Shown here in pieces: positions 1 through 5,735 of a DNA stretch of 6,569 bases; within the stretch, counting starts at the first letter, position 1; every line of letters begins with the position of its first letter. Origin of the DNA: Firmicutes bacterium UBA4882 (lineage in GTDB: Bacteria; Bacillota; UBA4882); NCBI GenBank assembly GCA_002399265.1, contig DHDG01000052.1, positions 510 to 7,078 on the forward strand, in the 5' to 3' direction. A program made the translations under genes and the position numbers. The notes under the pieces are model-generated. The model was given only the letters and a program-made list of their open reading frames with translations. It did no database searches and was not told the DNA's origin.

Positions 1-41
1 CTTGGCCCCTCCCGTGACCGGATTTTCACCGGCTAGAAGAT

Positions 42-59
42 GCGTGCCTCTGGGCACGC
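42..59. other. GC-rich perfect hairpin beyond the operon terminator
   Basis: Seven bases (GCGTGCC, 42-48) pair perfectly with 53-59 (GGCACGC) around a four-base loop. No T-run follows on either strand, so it is not a classic intrinsic terminator. On the minus strand it comes just after the terminator of the ABC operon and just before the block at 18-32. It may therefore be the first structured element of the next transcript, or an extra structure at the end of this one. The pairing is seen directly; the role is unknown. Confidence 0.45.
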
Positions 60-64
60 CGAAC

Positions 65-96
65 AAAAAAGCCCCAAGCTTTTTAAAGCCTGGGGC
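65..96 (-). terminator. Intrinsic terminator of the six-gene operon
   Basis: On the minus strand an outer 6-bp stem GCCCCA/TGGGGC (91-96 with 71-76) is followed by one A-C mismatch (77/90). Inside it are four more pairs (78-81 with 86-89) and a four-base loop (82-85). Six T residues in the transcript sense (plus-strand A at 65-70) follow directly. This is the standard Rho-independent layout. It lies 65 bases past the binding-protein stop codon with no gene between, so it marks the end of the operon. Confidence 0.9.
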
Positions 97-161
97 CAAT
101 TCATGTCAAAACAGAGTGTTCAGCGTTTTAGCGCTTCTCTCCTGTCCACCAGTTCTCTCGT

Positions 162-1187
162 TTACTTCCAGTCATTATACTGGTCCAGGTTGGACTGACT
201 GACCAACGCGATTGGTATACTAATTCCTTTCGGAAGCGGGGAATTCTCCAAAGACTTGAGTGCCGCGACTGCGCCGACATATCCGAACAGATATGGGGAC
301 TGGGCTACTGAAGCATCAAGCTCTTTGGCTTTCATTGAAGCGTTTGCTTCCGGAATATAATCGACGCCTACCACAATTACTTGCGCCTTTTTGCCTACTG
401 CTTTCAGTGCCTCTACGGCCGCCAGCGCCATTGTGTCATTGGCGCAGAATATCCCTTTCAAATCCGGATGCGCCTGAATCAGGTTGGTGGTAATATTTAA
501 AGCAGTATTACGATCCCAATTGCCCGGCTGAGTGGATACAACCTTAATTGCAGAGCTCTCCTTAAAGGCTTTCAACGCACCTGCTTTGCGGGCTTCACCC
601 TGCGAAGCACCAGGCAACCCTTCGATAATGGCTACCTTGCCGCCGCCAACCTTTTTGAGCTGATCAACAATGTATTTTGCTCCTAGATAACCCTGACCTT
701 CGAAATCCGAACTATACAGTGCTGCAACTTTTGCCCCGGCTTCTTTGGCAGCTTCCTCATCCAGCCAGGTTCCAACACAAATTACCGGCACATTCTTACG
801 GGTTGCTTTCTCTACGCCGGGGATCAAGTTAAACGGAGTAATAGGGGAAACACAGAGTGCGTCGTATTTCTTATCAACCATGGTCTCGAGGAAATTAAGC
901 TGGCCAGCGGTATCACTCTCGGATGGGGCCGCCAAAACATCAACCTTGAATCCGAAATCTTTTGCCGCTGCGACATAGCCGTCCTTCATCGTAACCCAGA
1001 ACGGGTTGGCCAATGTGATCTCAAGGGCACCAATGCGATATGCACGGCTTGGCTTTGGAATTTCGCCCATTTTGCCAATGATATCGGCTTGCGCTTTCTT
1101 AAAGGCGCTGGGCGCGGCAGCTGCACCATAGACAGATGCGATGACGAGTGACAACAGACACACGATGAACACTACTCTCTTTGTCAT
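162..1187 (-). CDS. Periplasmic sugar-binding protein of the ribose/allose-type ABC importer
   Basis: This 341-residue type I periplasmic binding protein is the solute receptor for the importer encoded just upstream. Residues 1 to about 24 form a signal peptide: MTKR, a hydrophobic core, then an Ala-rich cleavage region. There is no lipobox Cys, so the product should be soluble in a periplasm. Family landmarks are NPFW (61-64), GEAR (197-200), NWDR (223-226), ANDTMA (249-254), VGVD (273-276) and VAQSP (294-298). They resemble the D-allose-binding protein AlsB most closely, then ribose-binding protein RbsB. Two oddities are about 25 residues of mature sequence before the first strand (near Tyr50), and GTW (139-141) where ribose-binding protein has Asp-Arg. 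The start at 1187 is chosen because GGAGGG sits seven bases upstream and a signal peptide begins there; in-frame starts at 1202 and 1286 have neither. It is the last gene before the terminator. The family call is firm; the ligand is unknown. Confidence 0.93.
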   Translation of the reverse strand: MTKRVVFIVCLLSLVIASVYGAAAAPSAFKKAQADIIGKMGEIPKPSRAYRIGALEITLANPFWVTMKDGYVAAAKDFGFKVDVLAAPSESDTAGQLNFLETMVDKKYDALCVSPITPFNLIPGVEKATRKNVPVICVGTWLDEEAAKEAGAKVAALYSSDFEGQGYLGAKYIVDQLKKVGGGKVAIIEGLPGASQGEARKAGALKAFKESSAIKVVSTQPGNWDRNTALNITTNLIQAHPDLKGIFCANDTMALAAVEALKAVGKKAQVIVVGVDYIPEANASMKAKELDASVAQSPYLFGYVGAVAALKSLENSPLPKGISIPIALVSQSNLDQYNDWK

Positions 1188-1194
1188 TACAATT

Positions 1195-1200
1195 CCCTCC
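1195..1200 (-). promoter_or_regulatory. Ribosome binding site of the binding-protein gene
   Basis: The transcript reads GGAGGG here, seven bases before the ATG at 1187. This site decides the start: the longer reading frame back to 1286 would put it inside the coding region and add 33 non-signal residues overlapping the permease gene. The ATG at 1202 lies upstream of the site and cannot use it. Confidence 0.85.
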
Positions 1201-1232
1201 ATGTTTTTCCTCGCTGGGAAATATTCCGTCGC

Positions 1233-1258
1233 AAAAAGCCCACTAAGCCCGGCTTTTT
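1233..1258 (-). promoter_or_regulatory. Intercistronic hairpin between permease and binding-protein genes
   Basis: An 8-bp perfect inverted repeat, AAAAAGCC (1233-1240) and GGCTTTTT (1251-1258), encloses a 10-base loop that holds the permease stop codon (1243-1245). In the transcript the right arm ends in a run of five U. This resembles a weak terminator or attenuator in which the A and U tracts are part of the stem. It lies in the only large gap within the importer genes, 45 bases before the binding-protein start. Such elements can protect or separate the binding-protein message, which importers often need in excess. The repeat is seen; the function is inferred. Confidence 0.5.
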
Positions 1259-2196
1259 CCCCTGATCTTGTCCAGCAGCACCGCAATCAGAATAATAGCC
1301 CCCATTGCTAGTTGCTGGTAGTTCGATTGGACACTCATTAAATTCAGCCCATTGCGCATTACCCCCATCAAAAGGGCACCCAGCGTTGTGCCGAGAATTG
1401 AACCTTTGCCCCCGGCCAGAGATGTTCCGCCCATTACTACAGCGGCAACAGCGTCCATTTCAATCATATATCCTGCCAAGGGCTCCGCGGTGTTCAACCT
1501 TCCTGTGATAATCACAGCAGCCATGGCTGCTGTCAGCCCGCTGATTACGTATACAAGTGCTTTATATTTCGAAACATTAATGCCACATAACCTTGTTGCT
1601 TCTTCATTATCACCGATCGCCGTGGCGTAATGCCCTATCCTGGTCTTTTTGAAAATCAGGCCGCCAAGTGCCGCAATCAACAGTGATATTAAGGCCGCAA
1701 CTGGAATTACTCCCACTCTGCCTGTCCCAAGCCAGCGAAACGCAGCTGGAAAGCCGTAAATTGGAATACCGCCTGTTAGGATCAAGGCAAGGCCTCGGAT
1801 AACGCTCATTGTGGCGAGTGTGACAATGAAAGGCGGCAAATTGGCTTTCGCCACCAGTAAACCATTAAGCAACCCGCATACTATGCCGACAATAAGCCCT
1901 AGAAAAACGCTGATCCCCGGGTTTACTCCAGCCTTCATTGCTAACGCCATTACAACTCCAGCCAGTGCGGCAATAGAGCCCACAGAAAGATCAATTCCAC
2001 CGGTCACAACAACAAAAGTCATTCCGGTTGCCACAAGAATATAAGTTGCAGACTGCAAAGCCACATTTAAAAGGTTGTCAATTGTGAGGAAAAGGGGTGT
2101 CAAAATCGATAAAATTACCGCCAGAACCAAAAGCCCGATCAGAACCCCTACAGATTGCCCCAGGCGTAATAGCCGTATCTTTTTCGAATTTGTCAT
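1243..2196 (-). CDS. ABC importer permease, RbsC/AlsC family
   Basis: This 317-residue inner-membrane permease probably forms a homodimeric channel with the double ATPase encoded before it. It has about ten hydrophobic stretches, including roughly 13-35, 50-66, 72-90, 95-117, 122-142, 162-183, 211-232, 266-283 and 293-309. Family landmarks are TGGIDLSVGS (65-74), the ATPase-contact loop around IGDNEEATRLCGI (194-206) and VVMGGTSLAGGKGS (253-266). Length is normal for RbsC, XylH and AlsC relatives. The ATG at 2196 lies four bases after the ATPase stop codon; a GGGGG tract at 2206-2210, inside the end of the ATPase gene, serves as ribosome binding site, so the two genes are probably translationally coupled. 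The stop is TAG inside a hairpin loop. The sequence places it among pentose/hexose permeases but does not give the substrate. Confidence 0.95.
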   Translation of the reverse strand: MTNSKKIRLLRLGQSVGVLIGLLVLAVILSILTPLFLTIDNLLNVALQSATYILVATGMTFVVVTGGIDLSVGSIAALAGVVMALAMKAGVNPGISVFLGLIVGIVCGLLNGLLVAKANLPPFIVTLATMSVIRGLALILTGGIPIYGFPAAFRWLGTGRVGVIPVAALISLLIAALGGLIFKKTRIGHYATAIGDNEEATRLCGINVSKYKALVYVISGLTAAMAAVIITGRLNTAEPLAGYMIEMDAVAAVVMGGTSLAGGKGSILGTTLGALLMGVMRNGLNLMSVQSNYQQLAMGAIILIAVLLDKIRGKSRA

Positions 2197-2200
2197 CTTG

Positions 2201-3700
2201 TCATGCCCCCATATGCTGACCGGCTGCGTATCCCAGCAACTCGCTCTCTGTTAATTCTGAATTCGAGATATCCATCGTTATACGACCGTCACGCAGGACA
2301 ATAATGTGGTGACATAAGCCAAGCAATTCAGGAAAATCGGAAGAGACGATCAGTATTCCCTTTCCCTTAGCCGCGAGCTGGCGGATCAGATTGTGTATTT
2401 CTGACTTCGTATTAACGTCAATACCATTAGTCGGTTCATCAAGCATCAGTACATCGCTATTACGGGAGAGCCATCTCGCCAGCAGCGCCTTTTGTTGGTT
2501 TCCGCCGCTTAAAGTCCCGCATTCCACATCCATGTAATTAGGACTGAAATCAACATCCCGTGCACTGTTACCTGCGATTTTTGTTCTTCTCTTTTTATTG
2601 GTAACGCCATACTGAAACACCTTTTCGGGAATCGCAAGTACAATGTTGTCAGTAGCAGTCATCTTCAGACAAAGGCCCTCCCGCCTGCGGTTCTCAGGCA
2701 AAAAACCGATCCCTGCGGCAATCGCGTTTTTGGGGCTGCGGATGAGATATTCCTTTCCGCGAACCTCAATTTTCCCGGAGTCAATTTGATCAGAACCGAA
2801 GATGCATTTGAGTAATTCACTGCGGCCTGAGCCAAGCAGGCCTGCAAGACCCACAATTTCCCCCTTTCTCACCGTCAAAGATATGTCCTTCACTTTCGAA
2901 CCACGATTTAGTCCGGTAACTCGCAGTAAAACTTCCTCCCCGGGCGGTACGGAACAAGCCTTTTCTTCCGATACTGCTTTTCCTGCCATGAGCTGAACCA
3001 GCTCGGCGGAAGTTGTCTCACTGGTATTCAAATTGGCGACAGTTTTTCCATCCCTTAGGACCGTTACTCTGTCAGTGAGCCGGAAAACTTCTTCCAGTCG
3101 GTGAGTAATGTAAACTATCGCCACACCTTGCTTCTTCAGCCTTTCGATAATCCCGAAAAGGATTTGAGTCTCACCTTCAGTAAGTCCTGAAGTCGGCTCA
3201 TCCATGAAAATAACACGGGCATTACACATTAGTGCCCTGACCAACTCAACCAGTTGTTGGGCTCCTGCTCCAAGCGAATTGGCTGTCACTCTGCTGTCAA
3301 GATCAATTTCATATTTTTGTAAACAGTCATCAGCCATACGGAAAATCGCATTACGATCCAGAGCTCCCCACCGCCCGCGCGGTTCTCTGCCAAGCACTAG
3401 ATTCTCGCCTACAGTCATGTGACCCACCAAGGTACGTTCCTGTGGGATCATGGCCATACCCAGCTCGTAAGCCAGTTTTGGCATCATGGCACCGAACTCC
3501 CGATCTTTTACGATCAATTTGCCGCTATCGCCCTGATACACCCCAAATAGAATCTTAATCAGTGTTGATTTGCCAGCCCCGTTTTCCCCCAACAAGGCAT
3601 GCACCTCGCCGGTCCGAATGCGCAGACAAGCGCCGTCCAATGCCTGAACACCGGGAAAACTTTTGGATATTTCAACTGCTTCTAAAATATAATCCGACAT
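2201..3700 (-). CDS. Sugar ABC importer ATP-binding protein with two nucleotide-binding domains (RbsA family)
   Basis: This 499-residue double ATPase powers the importer and is of normal length for RbsA, MglA and AlsA. Domain 1 has Walker A GENGAGKST (38-46), Q-loop Gln87, Walker B FMDEPT (165-170) and switch His200. Its signature reads LGAGAQQ (143-149), where relatives usually have LSxGxQQ. Domain 2 has a degenerate Walker A, GLLGSGRSEL (287-296, Arg in place of Lys), as is normal in this family; an intact signature LSGGNQQK (397-404); and Walker B LMLDEPT (418-424). The ATP site made of domain 1 Walker A and domain 2 signature is therefore complete, while the other site is degenerate on both faces. 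The ATG at 3700 follows GGAGGT by eight bases, and that site overlaps the last codons of the kinase gene. Confidence 0.96.
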   Translation of the reverse strand: MSDYILEAVEISKSFPGVQALDGACLRIRTGEVHALLGENGAGKSTLIKILFGVYQGDSGKLIVKDREFGAMMPKLAYELGMAMIPQERTLVGHMTVGENLVLGREPRGRWGALDRNAIFRMADDCLQKYEIDLDSRVTANSLGAGAQQLVELVRALMCNARVIFMDEPTSGLTEGETQILFGIIERLKKQGVAIVYITHRLEEVFRLTDRVTVLRDGKTVANLNTSETTSAELVQLMAGKAVSEEKACSVPPGEEVLLRVTGLNRGSKVKDISLTVRKGEIVGLAGLLGSGRSELLKCIFGSDQIDSGKIEVRGKEYLIRSPKNAIAAGIGFLPENRRREGLCLKMTATDNIVLAIPEKVFQYGVTNKKRRTKIAGNSARDVDFSPNYMDVECGTLSGGNQQKALLARWLSRNSDVLMLDEPTNGIDVNTKSEIHNLIRQLAAKGKGILIVSSDFPELLGLCHHIIVLRDGRITMDISNSELTESELLGYAAGQHMGA

Positions 3701-3706
3701 CCCGGT

Positions 3707-4651
3707 TTACCTCCACTTATTAAAGGAATTGACCTCTTCCAAGCTAGGGGTGGATCTTGCGCCAACACGCATACAGGTGAGTGCCGCTGCGGCAGCCGAA
3801 AACCTCCCGGCAGTCTCCGGATCAAAACCGGCAAAATAATAAGCATATAGGAAGGCCCCGATGTAAGAGTCGCCCGCACCGGTAGTGTCAACTGCGTCCA
3901 CTTGATAGGCAGGTATTTTCACCAACCGACCATCATGCTCAATCAGAGATCCCTCTGTACCCAATGTCAGGATGATTATTCCTTGATAGTTAAAATCAGC
4001 GCGCAGTTTCCGGATACATTCATTTGGCTCATCCGTACCAGCCAGATCAAAAGCGGCTGAGCGGCATGGAGCAAAGACCGCGCTGTACTCCAGCATTTCG
4101 CCGATAAGACTGCGGTTTGCCCCAAAGGCCTCCATTAGCGGCCAGCCCACCTGCATATTGAATACAACCGGGATATCCCTGGCTTTGGCCGCCTTAGCGA
4201 CCGCTACTGCAGTATGCGGAGGAAACAGATCTGTATATAAAACTTTGCAGTGATCCAGAAAACTCAGATCTAAATCATTTAAACTAACTGTCATTAAGGA
4301 GTCGCCCATATACAACGCAATCGTTTTGGCACCGATCGGGTCGACAAATATATGGGTCGTCAGCGATGTTCCGCCCTGCTTAGTCATCAACCAGGCTGTG
4401 TTAATGTTATAATGCTCCAGCCCTTTTCTAATTTTTCGCCCACTATCGTCGTCGCCAATCCGTGCCACTAAAGCGGAAGGAGCTCCCAGGCGGGCAATCT
4501 GCGTCATGACATTGGCACAGCTGCCTCCATCGAGGGCTTGCTGTTCTGTAACCATGCAGAAACCGTCTTCTTTTGGCAATGCGTCAACTTTACCAATAAT
4601 GTCGATGGCAACGGATCCGAGCCCAATAGCGAGTCCACTTGACTTATTCAA
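3707..4651 (-). CDS. PfkB-family carbohydrate or nucleoside kinase
   Basis: This 314-residue cytoplasmic kinase belongs to the ribokinase/PfkB family, which transfers phosphate from ATP to a sugar or nucleoside hydroxyl. The first strand, GLGSVAIDII (10-19), carries Asp17 at the usual substrate-contact position. The N-terminal signature region is DGGSCAN (41-47). The C-terminal signature DTTGAGDSYIGAF (255-267) has anion-hole glycines and catalytic base Asp261. True ribokinases have GGKGAN in the first motif; here Ser-Cys replaces Lys-Gly, so I would not call it rbsK. Together with the hydrolase and regulator it parallels E. coli yegV. The start is TTG: an in-frame TGA lies two codons upstream, no Met precedes the first strand, and AAGGAAG sits nine bases before it. 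The stop overlaps the ATPase ribosome binding site. The substrate is unknown. Confidence 0.92.
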   Translation of the reverse strand: MNKSSGLAIGLGSVAIDIIGKVDALPKEDGFCMVTEQQALDGGSCANVMTQIARLGAPSALVARIGDDDSGRKIRKGLEHYNINTAWLMTKQGGTSLTTHIFVDPIGAKTIALYMGDSLMTVSLNDLDLSFLDHCKVLYTDLFPPHTAVAVAKAAKARDIPVVFNMQVGWPLMEAFGANRSLIGEMLEYSAVFAPCRSAAFDLAGTDEPNECIRKLRADFNYQGIIILTLGTEGSLIEHDGRLVKIPAYQVDAVDTTGAGDSYIGAFLYAYYFAGFDPETAGRFSAAAAALTCMRVGARSTPSLEEVNSFNKWR

Positions 4652-4669
4652 GGGAATTCACTTCCTTTT
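4649..4669 (-). promoter_or_regulatory. TTG start and nested ribosome binding site of the kinase gene
   Basis: The last codons of the hydrolase gene (AAA AGG AAG TGA, 4658-4669) supply the AAGGAAG ribosome binding site of the kinase, whose TTG start is at 4649-4651. The start is fixed from upstream by an in-frame TGA at 4658-4660 and from downstream by the conserved first strand, which begins nine residues in. The weak start codon plus the nested site suggests that kinase translation depends on ribosomes finishing the hydrolase. Confidence 0.7.
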
Positions 4670-5707
4670 GCTCTGACTTTGGGCCATCCTTACTGCTAAG
4701 TCATGCAGCTTCAGATTATTCTTTTCGGAAACGCTCCTGTAAAGATCCAGCGGCACGGTGTCAATGCCTGTTAAAGCCCCCGCCATTGCACCAGCCATAT
4801 TCGCGATTGTATCAGAGTCACCCCCGATATTAGCTCCGCCAATGACCGTGTTTTCCGGACAGCCTCCTCCGGCAACAAATATACCTACGGCAGCCGGTGC
4901 AGCTTCACAAGAAGGCAGCCCATTGCCGACGCAATCAGTTATCAGACGGCCGGCTTCAAAAATGTCCTTGGCTTTGATAGCAGCCTCAATCGCCATTTCA
5001 ATCCTGACCCGGGTATTAGGAGCCGGAACGACGCGACCCACTTTCTCCCCTATCTTTTCGCCTTCCTGAGCTCCCCGCAGACAGGCAGAAGCAACGCTGA
5101 AAACCGTCGCATTCTCGTTAGGTGCTTCGGCTACTCCTGCGGCAATGGCGCACGCACCAGCAATTGCGGTCTGGGTTCCGTGGGTAGGCTGGGAAGCCGC
5201 CACAGCAAGTTCGATAGCCTTCGATACATCACCCGGACACATCAAGCCAATCGGCGCAACCCTCATCGCAGCACCGTTTGAGGAACCATGAACCATTTTC
5301 GTTCCCGCGGTTCCGACCTTGATTGGGTCAGCTCCGTCAATCAATAGCTGCAGAGAAGCTTTTGTAGTTGGGCCGAACATCGGGCTAATTTTCCAGATAT
5401 TGTTCTTCTTTGCCCATTCGGCAAGAACACGGCCAAAAAAATAAGCATCTTTAGGTTTTGTTTCATCAAGCATTGCTTCAGCGAACAATAGTGTCATTAT
5501 TGTGTCATCCGTAATGCTGCCCGCTGTTACGCCTTCATGATAGGGGTTATCAGGAAATGCGTCATGGAAAGTAGTCAAGGGACCATTAAAACGCTTGGCG
5601 ATCTCTTCCTGAGTAAGATCGTGACCTGGAAAGCCCAACGCATCACCAATTGCAATACTTGCCAAAGATCCTTCAATTTTCTTCACCATTGCGAGATTTA
5701 ACGTCAT
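4658..5707 (-). CDS. ADP-ribosylglycohydrolase-family protein (DraG/YegU-like)
   Basis: This 349-residue cytoplasmic hydrolase belongs to the all-helical ADP-ribosylglycohydrolase fold, whose characterised members cleave N- or O-glycosidic bonds of ADP-ribose using two metal ions. Family motifs are GDALG (21-25), ITDDT (65-69), SNGAAMR (143-149) with API (151-153), THG (175-177) and GGDSDT (295-300). The expected metal ligands, Thr66, Asp67, Asp68, Asp297, Asp299 and Thr300, are all present, so it should be active. No dinitrogenase reductase or ADP-ribosyltransferase gene is nearby. Instead it is flanked by a regulator, a PfkB kinase and a sugar importer, as yegU is in E. coli, which argues for a catabolic role on a small glycoside rather than reversal of protein ADP-ribosylation. 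The ATG at 5707 follows AAGGAGG (5714-5720) by six bases. The family is certain; the substrate is inferred only. Confidence 0.93.
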   Translation of the reverse strand: MTLNLAMVKKIEGSLASIAIGDALGFPGHDLTQEEIAKRFNGPLTTFHDAFPDNPYHEGVTAGSITDDTIMTLLFAEAMLDETKPKDAYFFGRVLAEWAKKNNIWKISPMFGPTTKASLQLLIDGADPIKVGTAGTKMVHGSSNGAAMRVAPIGLMCPGDVSKAIELAVAASQPTHGTQTAIAGACAIAAGVAEAPNENATVFSVASACLRGAQEGEKIGEKVGRVVPAPNTRVRIEMAIEAAIKAKDIFEAGRLITDCVGNGLPSCEAAPAAVGIFVAGGGCPENTVIGGANIGGDSDTIANMAGAMAGALTGIDTVPLDLYRSVSEKNNLKLHDLAVRMAQSQSKRK

Positions 5708-5735
5708 AGATATCCTCCTTGTCTCTCAGCTGATG

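Noticed and set aside
17..33. tRNA T-arm look-alike (5-bp stem, 7-base loop) on the minus strand
   Set aside because: The loop TGAAAAT lacks the TTC start of a T-loop, and no acceptor, D or anticodon arms are found around it.
2..202. Plus-strand frame at the left edge
   Set aside because: It runs through the terminator hairpin and the end of the binding-protein gene, and starts at a non-ATG codon at the window edge.
1188..1286. Longer start for the binding protein at 1286 or 1202
   Set aside because: The extra residues overlap the permease gene, do not look like a signal peptide, and have no ribosome binding site, while GGAGGG stands correctly before 1187.
2202..2204. ATG overlapping the ATPase stop codon as a permease start
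   Set aside because: That frame ends after three codons; the ATG at 2196 opens the full permease.
2665..2856. Short minus-strand frame inside the ATPase gene, and similar ones at 3682-3891 and 5882-6091
   Set aside because: They are out-of-frame shadows of strongly conserved genes with no start signals of their own.
4758..5069. Plus-strand frame of 103 residues opposite the hydrolase gene
   Set aside because: Its Ala/Pro-rich low-complexity sequence is the expected mirror of the hydrolase's Ala/Gly-rich helices; no independent signal.
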